From Syncephalis fuscata (lineage: Eukaryota; Zoopagomycota; Zoopagomycetes; Zoopagales; Piptocephalidaceae), in contig JAHLTZ010000007.1 in assembly GCA_025786725.1 (NCBI GenBank), positions 682,001-746,000 of the forward strand: 64,000 nt of DNA. The letters are read 5' to 3'. The first letter of the stretch is position 1. The number at the start of each line of letters is the position of its first letter. The position numbers were made by a program, and so were the translations under genes. Below, in pieces: positions 1 through 11,466 of this stretch. The notes below the pieces were generated by a model. That model did not search any database. It was not told where the DNA came from and was given only the letters and a program-made list of their open reading frames with translations.

Positions 1-1
1 T

Positions 2-403
2 GACTATGATCTTGTAGTACCATTGAAAAAAAATATTTTTAGGAAACTAAAGTATATGACCAATAATTCTGGTTCGCTCGAATATATATCACCTGAAGCT
101 GTAATGAAGATGCCATGCGATTTGCGTAAAAAAGATACCTGGGGAGCAGCAATGACTATTTACACTTTGCTATTCAATCGTTATCTATTTGAAGAAGAAA
201 AAAGTAAATTTGCAAATAAGCTCATTGAACTAAGAAACCTTGGATGGGATTTATCGATAGAAATTCCCCTAACTTATAACGTGGATGCAGATACCAAAAT
301 GGGTTTAGAATCGCTTGTCAGGACTCTTATACTTTTGCTAAAGCCTAAGTTTGAAGATCGTTATACACCTGAGAAGTTTTTAATGCAAAAGCGAGTTAAT
401 TAG
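2..403 (+). CDS. protein kinase-like domain, 3' end of gene (5' truncated by window)
   Basis: The frame is open from the left edge, so the true start lies outside the window. The translation begins with DYDLV, in the place of the DFG motif, followed by a short activation loop and GSLEYISPEA, which matches the kinase APE region. Next come DTWGAAMTIYTLL (subdomain IX, usually DxWSxG) and a final DRYTPEKFL, which resembles subdomain XI (RxT/S). It therefore covers the C-lobe of a eukaryotic protein kinase fold. The DFG Phe is replaced by Tyr and the GSL-Y-SPE segment is compact, so the protein may be a weak or pseudo-kinase; the catalytic HRD motif and the lysine are not visible. Substrate and pathway cannot be told. 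The stop is TAG at 401-403. Confidence 0.7.
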   Translation, partial: DYDLVVPLKKNIFRKLKYMTNNSGSLEYISPEAVMKMPCDLRKKDTWGAAMTIYTLLFNRYLFEEEKSKFANKLIELRNLGWDLSIEIPLTYNVDADTKMGLESLVRTLILLLKPKFEDRYTPEKFLMQKRVN

Positions 404-1068
404 TCTAGCTGGCTACTGGTTTCACGGCTTCTAAAATGGCTAATTGCTAGTCTTGAAATTTGGCTATTAGACTTTTGACTATTATAAATAAACACTTGTC
501 ATTTACTATCTAGTAACACTGAGTCAACATGCAATTAATTGGAATATATAACAATAAATGTGTATATTGTATCGTAGAATGATATACAGTAGTGTGGGAT
601 AAAATGGGGATAATGCAAGTAAATGGTGGATATATACATATTGGATAATGAATCTATGATGATGAGTATTTGATGACTGATGTCACTCACCACCCATCAT
701 CATGTTCAATAAAAGAATGTGCAGCTCAATTGCGCGAATGTTATTAAAAATAATCACTTGATTCCAAATTACATTAAATGGCTAGTAAATTGTTTAATAA
801 AATATATACAATAAATGCATCCCGTACACTAATATGTACATAATGACAGCAAATTGTTGCTGTAAAACCTTTTTTTATTTCATAAATATATTGCTAAATA
901 AATAAAATAAGATGAATGTAAGCCGGCTACTTTGCTACAATTGTTCTTTACATTTACGTACACATGCACTAAAAATAAAATAAGAGAAATGCGACAAAAG
1001 GGCAGGTTTTTATATAATTTTGAACTGATATAGAACGCAAGATATAATACCATTGTTGTAATTAAAAA
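404..1068. other. intergenic, AT-rich, holds one copy of a dispersed repeat
   Basis: No coding region is recognised. The stretch lies between the 3' ends of the kinase fragment and the first TPR gene, so it must carry both transcript ends. The repeat copy at about 596-760 is listed separately. Confidence 0.6.
596..760 (+). repeat. dispersed repeat, copy A
   Basis: The core at 627-719 is closely similar to 38517-38611 (+) and to the reverse complement of about 43800-43930. The best block, ATTGGATAATGAATCTATGA (639-658), is identical in copies A and C. Similarity extends downstream through CATGTTCAATA and into a GAATGT...CTCAATTGCGCGAA segment shared with copy C. No coding potential and no terminal repeats were recognised. 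It may be a short non-autonomous element or a conserved untranslated module. Confidence 0.6.
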
Positions 1069-2450
1069 TTACTCCTCGTCTTCAAAGTCTTCATCTTCGT
1101 CATCATCTTCGATATCGGCCTCAAACTTTTCAAAGATGTGCTCGATAAACTCACGTTCGAGGATGTCATCAGCTTCGTAGAGTGTTTCCAAACCGGAACC
1201 GCCCTCCTTCCATTGATCCAACAAGGTAGAGCATTCGTCGGCACGCTTCAAGAAGAAGACCGACTGGGCAAGACGCAACAAAACAGCCGACTCATCACGC
1301 TCCTTTTCCAGCTTTAAAGCAGTACGATAGTTTTTCTCAGCTGAAGCCAACAATTCATTTTCGTTAGCCTTGCTTGATGGCAATGGGAGCTGGGAGCGAC
1401 CAAAGATAGCATCACCCAAATACACGTGAAGTGCCGAGTTTTCAGAGTCAACACTGACGGCGCGTTCAAATTGCTGAATAGCCTTTTCGTAATGAGGAAC
1501 AATATCGGGTTCGGCTGCGGCAATACGGGCATCAATTATGGCGGTGATCTTCTCCTCATCTTCTTCATCTTCTTCATCGTCCTCTTCATTTCCAATTGAA
1601 GCCTCAGCCAAACGACCATGAGCCAAGCTCAAATAGAGCTCAGCCAAATCAACGATGGCTTCAGTGCGCTTCTCATCGGCAGCAATGGCCTCCTCGAGTT
1701 TGGCAATGGCTGGCTCATAGAAGCTAGCATTAAGTTCGCCACTTTGGTCCTGGCGATAGCTGGCCTGTGCCTGCAAGACATTGGCCCACTCTTGAAGTAG
1801 CTCTGCACGACGACTGGCATCCAAATCCAAAGCACGTGCAATGCGGCCAACAGAATCTTCAAACTTCTTTTTGGCCTCCTCGCTTGTGCTTTCCATGCAA
1901 CCCAACGATGTGATGGATTGAACGACGGCAATGACAATGTCAATCAAGTGGCCGTTGGTGTAGGCCTCGCCCTTGGCATCAACGGCACCGGAAGCAATCT
2001 GTTGCTCGCGTAGCGGATAGGCACGTTCGTAAAGCTCAATGGCTTTCTCCATCAAAGGAGTACCGCCCTCGGTATCATCCAACTCATCTACAAAAAGGTC
2101 ACACTTGATGGCAAGTGCCTGACCAAGATGATATAGAATATCGGCATTGTCTGGGCTCAGCTTCTCGGCTTGTTCAAGCTTCTCGATAGCATCAGTGCTT
2201 AGCTCCAGTTTTTTCTCAACACCCTCTTCTTCGACTACCACGAATTCAGCAAGGGTAAATAGAGCACGGCCCCATTGATATAAACAGTGGCTATCGTCGG
2301 TCTTCAGCTTGTGAGCGTTCTCGTAGGCCGCCGCAGCTTGAGTAGCAAGCTCAATGGCATTTCAACTTCTATATCTTCATCAGCTTCTATCTTTTGTACA
2401 CATTCGTTGGCATTGGCCATCCATTGTTCAAAGGTAGTTGGTGCAGACAT
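1069..2450 (-). CDS. TPR-like protein 1, ETT1/Nro1-like architecture (apparent frameshift near N-terminus)
   Basis: An all-helical protein of about 460 residues rich in TPR-like motifs such as ADILYHLGQALAIKCD, IVDLAELYLSLAHGRL and ALHVYLGDAIFGRSQL, with an acidic insert (EEDDEEDEEDEE) and an acidic C-terminus. The start at 2448-2450 gives MSAPTTFEQWM, matching MTTPNTFEQWM of the paralog at 4364. The order of helices and the conserved LGxLYL motif resemble the fungal Enhancer of translation termination 1 / Nro1 family, but this is a by-eye match and the N-terminal basic region of that family is absent. Near 2357-2364 the frame must slip by one base (GAAATGCC read as GAAAATGCC gives ENAIELATQ); a 50-nt intron ending in GAG is a weaker alternative. 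The stop is TAA at 1069. Confidence 0.75.
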
Positions 2451-4363
2451 AGTGACAATAAAGAATGGTCAGACAGACAGGCAGCAAGCAGACAGCGAAA
2501 AACAATCAAACAGGAGGAAGAGAGGCGACGACAGTAGGCAGCGCTTTGTACGTGGCTGACGCGTTGGGGCGCAACACATTTATACTCGATGCATCGCTCC
2601 ACAAGGAGAGAAGAAAGTTACTAGTCGGGCTTTCGCCTTTTTGCTTTTTTTTCTTTCCTTTTTTGGTTTATTCTTGTTGTGGATTGGTGCGCCCTTTTAT
2701 GACGTCGGAGTAACGGCAATGACGAATTTGCAACCACGTGGATTAATTTTTCTTTTTTTCTTGAAATTAGCTCTCAAATTATCATTGATAGTGTAGAGAG
2801 ATAGCACTACTCTTTAACCGGTTATTAATACATCTTAGATAGGTTGCATTCGATTAAAATGCAGTAGAACTATTTAGCATGGCATGCAATACATAGAGTG
2901 TTTATAAACTAGTTATATTTAATAAATAACTACTAATCAACTGTAACAATCTATAACTACTATATTTATTCTGTATAATGCCATGTGGCCATAATAGTAA
3001 CTCATATACACGAGTACTTGTAGTGATCAAGTTATGCCTGTAAACGCTTATAACTAAATTAGCTAAATATTGACATATATATATATATACGTGTATGATA
3101 TATATGTACTTAATACTATGTTGTCTGTTGTACAATCCAATAAACTCATTGTCAAGTATCACTACTAAATGACAGCTGTAATCAATATTTTCACGTTTAT
3201 ATGAAAGCTTGATTGATTACATATTTCTATTAATTAAATTTATTGTAATAACAGTAATAAAAATATTATTTAGAATTTAAAAAAACTACAAATGTTGAGC
3301 AAAGGCCAAATAACTATCCAAAGTTTATAGTTAGAGTTTTTACGTATTTTTATTTTCATCACCGACACTATTATTTAAAGTCTTCCAATAAGTATTTTTA
3401 GTTAAAAAACTTACTAGTTATTTAGTTTTTATGGTTAAATCTATTTGATACAAAGCTTGTGTAACACATGATAATGCAAATGTAGCCCAATAGTTTTAAA
3501 TAAATTGACTATTAATGTTAAATATACAAATGCCATATTTAATTAATACTAGTCATCATGTAAATGATAAAACAATCCTATTATTTACATCTGCGTTTCA
3601 ATAGTTTGGTGCTACATTTATAATTTCATAAACATCGTTAATGTAACCAATACTTCAAAACGACAAAAATTTAAATTAGTAATTATTACAAGTGTTCATT
3701 ATCACAAATAACTAACCTAATCAAATACTGCAATATTAAGATATCATTCATCCACTATGCTTATAATTTGATGCTAGAATATCTGAATTAGCATAAAGAT
3801 GCTCTTTTAATCTACTGTTTATTCTTCTGTACGCAGTCTTATTTAATATACTATTAAAACGGTTTTTGGAGCATTGATTATTAACCGGTTCTATGATCAC
3901 CGGTTAATACGCAGTTTATTACTGTTGTACATCACAAACTGACAGTATTTGGCCAGGACTGCATGATGTGTACAGCGTGATATTTACACATTGTGTTGCA
4001 TATGATACACACATAACCATATCGTTATAATAGATGGAATAAACAACATAAATATAATAAATATATAACATCATCTATTAGTATATTATTGATACAATTA
4101 AGCCTATCTTGTTTAAAAGCTTTTATTGTTTAATTTAAATTATAGCAATATTAATACAAAACATAAAGTGCAGTATTATAGAACCTATCGTCAGTATAAT
4201 AACAATTATATAGGTCTATTCTCACTTTTTCCTCTTCATCGTGCACGTGAATCCATACATCACCTCTCGACAATCCTCTATTCGTTTATTTCTGTGCATT
4301 GCTTATTACTACTACTACTACTACTACTACTATACTACTTACTACTTACTACTTACTACTACG
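2451..4363. promoter_or_regulatory. shared upstream region of the two divergent TPR paralogs
   Basis: About 1.9 kb between the two divergent start codons, so it must contain both promoters. It is AT-rich. A pyrimidine-rich tract (about 2635-2665) lies just upstream of gene 1 and a TAC repeat directly upstream of gene 2. No open frame here looks coding. No specific factor-binding site could be identified. Confidence 0.45.
4306..4362 (+). repeat. (TAC)n / TACT microsatellite directly before the TPR gene 2 start
   Basis: Twelve or so TAC units interrupted by TTAC units run up to ACG-ATG at 4364. In one frame it would read as poly-Tyr, but that frame is not the gene's. It probably lies in the 5' untranslated region and is likely to vary in length between strains. 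Confidence 0.85.
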
Positions 4364-5763
4364 ATGACCACACCCAACACTTTTGAGCAATGGATGGAAC
4401 AGGCGGCTTTGCTAGAGAGTAAAGCAGAGACTAAAGACTATCTGAGATGGAGGCACTCGACGCCTATACACAGGCCGCGTCTGCTTACACCGAGGCCAAT
4501 AGCCTCCAACCAGATGACGCCGCATGTCTATACAACTGGGGACGTGTACTATTTATTCTAGGTGGATTTGTCGACGGAGATGAAGATCCAGACGAGAAGC
4601 TTCAATATGTCAACGAGGCCATCACAAAATTTGAAGCATCAGTGAAGCGGCAACCCGATAATACAGACGCGCTCTTTAATCTCGCTCAAGCACTAGCTAC
4701 GCGGTGTGATTTACTCGTTGATACAGATAACGATCGGGCTGCGGGTGAGCCCTTACTACGACGAGCCATTAAACTATTCGACCAAGTTTACCAACTACAA
4801 GAAGTAGCAGCGGCCAACGCTGACACCACAATGCCAGACGACAACACAGCCGATAATCCCACAAGTAAACCATTGCCTACTATTAACAAAAATACGCTTG
4901 TAGATACAGTTTCAACTGTTGCCGAGTGTATTACTTCACTTGCTTGTTTGCAAGAAACGAGCGAACAAGCTGATTCGCTATTTGACGAGGCTTGTCAACG
5001 ATTGGAACGTGCACTTGAGTTAAGCAATGAACGTCGCGCCGATATTCTATGTGATTGGGCCGCCGTACTTGAAGCCAAGGTAAATCATCAGCAGCAACAA
5101 CAACAACCAGATACGGTTAAACGCATGGATGTAAGCCTTTATGATCCGGTCATTGCCAAATTACAAGAAGCCATTGAAGCAGGACCGACCCTCGCCGATC
5201 CACGATGTGATCTAGGCGATTTATACTTGGGTATTGCTCATGGCCGACTTATTGAAGCAACCTTCGATGCCGATTTAGATGAGACAAAGGTGGTCACTGT
5301 TGATGCCACTACGGAAGAGGAGATGAAACGACAAGCTGAAGCGCGTATTGCCGCTATGGATGGCGAAATTACCCCGTATTACGAAAAGGCATGTGCGGCT
5401 TTTAAAGAAGCGGCTGAACTTGAGATTAGCAATGTAGGCATTCGACAGAAACTAGGCGACATCTACTTTGCCCGATCACGTCTACCGCTAGATTCGGCCA
5501 AGGCTATTGAACAAACACTACTTAAAGAGGCCGAACATTGGTATCAACAAACACTTGAAGCGGCCGTCGATGACCCAGAACCCATTATCCGTCTGGCCCA
5601 AGTCTATGAAGTACAAGGTCGTAAAGAAGAGTATATAAAACTATTGGATCAATGGAATGCACTAGGCGGTACAGTAGGTGAGCTGTACGAAGAAGACGAT
5701 GTGTTTGAAATGGGCTTTATTGATAAAGTAGCAAAGCAATTGGAAACAAAAGATGCCAGCTAG
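4364..5763 (+). CDS. TPR-like protein 2, paralog of the gene at 1069-2450 (apparent frameshift near N-terminus)
   Basis: About 466 residues. It is clearly paralogous to TPR-like protein 1: both share the FEQWM start, the AASAY/AAAAY helix, CLYNWGRVLF versus CLYQWGRALF, CDLGDLYLGIAHGRLIEA versus DLAELYLSLAHGRLAEA, a SLYDPVIAKLQEAIEA / SFYEPAIAKLEEAIAA pair and a similar C-terminus (LLDQWNALGG...LYEEDDVFE). It differs by a longer Asn/Thr-rich insert (about residues 145-170) and a poly-Gln run. The reading frame from the ATG at 4364 must slip back by one near 4446 to enter the main frame that starts MEALDAYTQ; no intron of the right phase with AG at its end was found. The slip is at the same alignment position as in the paralog. 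The arrangement suggests an inverted duplication. Function as for the paralog: a possible ETT1/Nro1-type adaptor, uncertain. Confidence 0.75.
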
Positions 5764-5904
5764 AAAAACAACCAAAGAATTTCCTAATAATAAACACTTT
5801 ACTTAATAAGAAAAGTAGTGTAATAGCTGTTTAATTCAAATAATCATATATTGTTTTACTTTTCTCGTTATTGATACTGTTGTATTACTGTGGTGTATTA
5901 CTTG

Positions 5905-8900
5905 TTAATGAGCAGTCATTTCCTCAACTGCTACTGATGCATCTGAATAATTATGTAACCGTTCTCCAACTAGAAACTCTTCTTCAAATACACCGGTCAC
6001 CCATCGTTTAATAACTATACTTCCAAAATGATATAGACCAACAGTCAATAGAGCCAACATCTCCACGGGATAGGCCAGTAAATAAAACTGTTTCTCTACT
6101 ACTTCACCGCCCATACCTATAAATATAAGTATAAATTATATTTGTGTGTATATATATATTAATACATCAATATCCACTCTATATAGCTATAGCTATACTT
6201 ACCCCAATAATGGAATATCCTTAATATTAATGGACCAAATATATAAGGTGCGGCTAAAAAGAAACATAACATTGAAACAATTGGCAGTGCAAAATAGATC
6301 ATGGCATCAAAAGTATTCCATTCTGCCACATTACCCGTCAATATCTAAATAAATATCAATATTTCATTATTATTATTATTATTATTATACTATAGACTAG
6401 TTACTAGTTACTAGTTACTACTTACCCGGGTCACTGCTCGATTAATAAAGTTGTTGGGGAATAATAGTGCTACTTGTATGGCCATTTTACAATATAAAAT
6501 ACCCAGTGCCCAATCCTATATAATAGATTAGATCAGCCTATTAAATATATATATATATCTGTACTTACTTGAAGAAGAATAATAACATAATTACGCTTAT
6601 CTTGTTGTGTCAGTATGGGCAATAAAAGACATCGCTTAATTGTAATAGACAATAGATAAGGAATAACCACACCAAATACAATACATAATGAAAGTATTTG
6701 TATAACCTATCAATGACCCCATCATTAATATCCATTTATAGTAATAATACAATAGACTACTTACCAGGAATGTATATCTAAATATAATACGGAAAGTACG
6801 TCGCCATCTCATACGACGCATCTGTTTAACAAATGATTTCATTTGTAATAACATATCCACTAAACAAATAGCAATTGAAATGGTTGAAATACCCGTAAAG
6901 AAGGCATAAATATCATGTTCAGCCCGATGAGTAATCCACCGTTCACACATAAATCGACCCAATAACACTATAATTACACATTAGATCTATTGTATCTCTA
7001 CATCTATATTCTATTTAACTTACATGGACCAACGGTAAATGTCACCCCTATTAGGGTGCCAGTGAGCCACATTAGAAATAGAAATAGACAAATCTACCAT
7101 CATTTATATAAATATACAATTAGACTATACAAAAAATAAACTTACTCGAGTACGGAAATAGGTGGGTAGATATACAATAATACCTCGTTGTTCCGGTGCC
7201 ACACTATCATCGATTAATGATTGATCCTCGGTATTTAATGGTTCTCCCGCTTCATTCACTGGAATAAATACCGATCGATCTAACCAGACTGGAATACTGT
7301 CATAGCTTGGGGCCAGTACGAGTCGACCAACTAATCTAGTTTCCGCTTTATCCTCTTCATTGATCCATCGTTCAATGACCTCCTCTTCCGGATGTCGTCC
7401 CCCAAACATAAATGAAGATAGACGAAGTAGATACGAGACGGCCTTCCACCAAGCCGCAAAGTAAATACGGAAATGTCGTTTAGGACGGGCCCATGTCACG
7501 ACAATCGGTACCACAAGATGTAGAACCAGTAAATCAATAGGGAAATCCGATATTGGTTTACTATGGATAGTGATCATTAGTGTGACAATCGACTATTACT
7601 CGTAAATCACTTACTCAAGTGTCCATTTAAGGGGTAGAATAGTGGTTGTTAATCGATCTATGGCATAGATAACTCCACCAAAACAAATAACAATAATGCC
7701 CATATACATAAGACCAGATGCGGCCACTTTACGTAATTGCACCCAAGCAGTCCGTTCAAGTATTTCCTTCATGGGATGGAATCGAGGATCATTGGGATCT
7801 CTAATAAACCACATTACCCCAGGCCGTACAACCTTACGACAAGTAATAATAAAGTTTGAAAAGAAAAACATAAATCCGGTACCTACAAACCAATGTAGAA
7901 ATACCGAAGTAAATGGTGCATCTAATTGGAATTCAATACGTGTAAATATAGTCACACCAGAGAACAATGGTAATGTGGCAAAGTCCAATAGAATACCACA
8001 AGCTGTAGGGAAGACCACCAATTCAATAATAACAAAGAAAATAACTTTAACCACCATGGCTGCCATTAAGAATCCTTGTTGCATAGCATTACCCACTGCA
8101 TGTCCATAAGCATTACGTGTATAAGCCTGTCATTATCATTATTGTTATTATTATTGTTGTTATTACTAATACTATACTTGTACTTACTAGATATAAGATT
8201 AGATCAAATCCAATGACCATATAGCCAATAGCGACACTTAAAAAGTTATCGGCAGGTGTATTGCCATAGGCAAATGATTGCCATCGTTCTTGTAGTTTAA
8301 TCACGGTCTCGTGATTAGGATCACCACCTAGAAGCCATCCCGCCATAGAAAAGGTGGCATTGGCCGCGGCACTTATAGGCAGATGAGTAGCTTTAGATGG
8401 ATCATTCAATGTACTGTCCACTTGGATAGCATGTTGTGTAAATGCCTCAATCCACTGTCTACCTTGTGTATGGACCAATTCAATGACTTCATTAGATGTG
8501 TTGATTAACCAGGTGGACTGTTGAGTAAGATAGTCATTTAACCATGGCATCGTAGTAGATGTTGATATAGTATCAAATGTTAATAGTCTAGATGTCACTT
8601 GTTGTGTATAATAAACAAGTAGAGTCATAACATGAATAAATAGGGTTGTTAACCATAAGAATGGACGTAACAAGAATAGAGATATTCGCCAACATAATGG
8701 TAACCATACATCCAATGTAAAATCAACAATAGGATCAGTAATTAACCGTAAAATACGTAATGGCAATGTTATATAGTCTAATGGACTCATCTAATGGATA
8801 GTAGTAATTAGTATTAATAGTATATACTTTTATTTACTTACCAGTACAAATGTCTTGCCTACAATGTAAGGCATCCATGCCGCACAGGCCAGTGCCAACA

Positions 8901-11466
8901 TTACTAGAATGGTCATTAGTGCAGCATTCTGGAATAATAATCCAATAGGACCACGAATACCCATGGCTTCTAATACACCATCAAATTCTTCACCGGCCAT
9001 TTCATTAAATTGTTGATCAAATTCCGCATTTAACCATTATTAATAAGCTCATTGTTATTGTTATTAACATTCATCGGTATAATGGTCCATTGTTATTGTT
9101 ATTGTTATTCTCTTCTAATTCATTATCACGTCCATTATCTTCTTCATCTTCACCTTCATCGCCTTCTTCATCCTCTTCATCTTCATCGTCTAATCGTTCG
9201 GCTACCCATGCTTGTACTTGACGGAAGAATCTGGTAGTATATTATTTATTTGTTCTTCAGCTCTTTCCTCTTCTTCATTTAATATATCTGCTTCCACTTG
9301 ATGGTTATTATCTGCCCTTAATGGTAACTGTAATCCTTCATTTTCTTGTTCTTCTTCTTGTTCTTCTTCTTCTTCTTCATTCTCTTCTAATAATGGTTCA
9401 TCTTCCATAGGTGGAGATGCTGGACGAGCAGCATTCAAGAAATGTGTTTCATTATCAATTGTTCTTCTAAATGCACCTTCTCTATCCAAAAAGTTATCTC
9501 TTAATTCATCAGGTATTGGTTCATTGATATCCATGTCACCCATAAATGGATCTACCAATTGATCTTTAACAATGACTTCACCAAACTATTATCAAATACT
9601 TCTTCTTTTACATCTTGTTGTTGTTGTTGTTGTTGATCATTTATATCGTAAATAGATTCATTTTGACTATTATTTGAATAGGCTATATCACCATTATGCC
9701 ATACAGATGCCATCTTATTTGGATAGAGTTGTATTGACCAGCCACGACGTGGTCCATATCGTTTAGATGTCGATACAGTATGATTCATTTTACATTGACG
9801 ACAATATTTAGAGAATACAGCGCGTCTAGGTGATCGACGTGCTACTGCCCAATGAACATGAACTGACCACGCTTTACCCGTTACTGTACAGCGTGAATTG
9901 GGCCATTTATGCTGAATGGGTGGTTGATCGGATTCTTTAAATACAAAATGTGACATTTTACCTGTGGTTTCATCACCAGTACTGATCCATGTTGTTACTT
10001 GTGCTTGATCCTTTTTCTGGTGGATATCTGTTGGTAATGTACGATGAATCACATTAAATGGTCTTTGATGTTGTGGTGAATTGGATAGACGGGCTATTCT
10101 CAATAGACGGTAACGACGATTGAAATTAGAAGTATAACGACCACAAGCAGTACGGGGACGGGATGAAATGGATTTAGTGGGCCATTTAGCTGTCTTGCTC
10201 TTACGTATTGTTTTCGGCGCTTCATGTTGATTAGCCATTAACATTTCCATTTCATTTCTTGTTTGTACCAAGTAGGCAAGTTCAGCACGTACTTGTGCCA
10301 TAACTGCTGCATTACCTTGTTCAGGTGGTGGTGGTGCTGTACAGGTCCTTCTGGTAATGGTGGTTGTAATTGTTGTCGGGGTACATCGATAGGTGCATTT
10401 GGATCGACGGGTATTTGTAATTCAGCGGTGGTGTATTTTGTAATATCCATTCTCGAAGTAAGAATCCTGCTACAAATACGACGACTACTAAACAGGCAAT
10501 AATTTGACCTTCAAAACAATCGGCAAAGAACCGACTAACAACTACAATAAGTTGTCGTTCATCAACAGCTTGTATTTGAGTTGTATTACTAGTTGTTGTT
10601 GTTGTTGTATTATTTAATAGCGATACATTCTTCTGACCACCAGTAACAATACCGTACATGGCAGCATCGATAAGTGCATACCATAGTCCATTGGGGCCAT
10701 TATAGGTTGAGTTTGCCATATAGGCCATATATTCCTTTTCTCTTAATTGGGCAATATGGGCAGGTAACTGTGCACCACTTAGTCCAAATGCTACATTCTC
10801 TCCACTCCAAAGTAGTGTACGCAATGACCAAACAGTAATATAGGGAAGGGCTATGAGCCAGACTGTACTGGCAAGTAAAATACGTAATCCAAAAGCAAAT
10901 GATTGAAATATACGCTCAATGGCACATCGAATAAGTAGAGTCAATGGAATGGTCTTGGGCATATCTTCTCGATAAACTTAATAGAGTGATTATAGGGTTA
11001 ATTGTATATTTAAGTGGTCATCAACTATTATATTTGGCTTACCTCGAGTAAATGAAAATTGGAACTTGCATAGCTCACAGTGTCTAATAATTACAATAAC
11101 AATAATAACAATTCATTCATTAATAAGATACCACATATACATAAATATTTTACAGAATGATTTTACTAACCGTTTACCACTACGTGATAACCATTCTTTT
11201 AAACTAAAATTATTAATAAATTAGTATATTGTATAATTATAGTAGTTTAATAACGCTAAAGCTCATTACCAATCTTCATGGACATATTTGATACTGCCGG
11301 AACAACGACATGGATGAAAGAGTGGCTGGTCGGGTGTTGCTTCACAGCGACAAACGCGACAGATTTCTAAAGTAAACGTTAGTAGATTCTATTGATTCAA
11401 AGGGTTACAATAGTATATACCTGCTTCGTCCTCGCCATCAATAGGCGATGTCGACGGTTCAGACAT
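5905..11466 (-). CDS. SSM4: Doa10/SSM4/MARCH6-type ER membrane RING-CH ubiquitin ligase, 14 exons
   Basis: Exons read: 11466-11421, 11366-11270, 11203-11171, 11083-11043, 10976-8842, 8790-8188, 8126-7615, 7560-7146, 7093-7024, 6967-6765, 6706-6569, 6515-6426, 6344-6203, 6116-5905; about 1,580 residues. The N-terminus is a RING-CH finger (CRVC...[16 protein letters not shown]...HCELC) spread over exons 2-4. After it come many hydrophobic segments typical of the roughly 14-TM Doa10 family. The last exon carries the conserved C-terminal element [13 protein letters not shown]. Family members sit in the ER/nuclear envelope and ubiquitinate misfolded proteins for ERAD. The long fifth exon holds a cytosolic low-complexity loop (about 9030-10440) with Asn, Gln and acidic runs, where six successive one-base slips are needed to keep the frame. 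All six are in the same direction and resemble missing bases. Identity is secure; the loop sequence is not. Confidence 0.9.

Noticed and set aside
9052-9237. Leu/His-rich plus-strand open frame inside the Doa10 gene
   Set aside because: Antisense of the acidic loop codons (GAA/GAT) of Doa10; no independent support.
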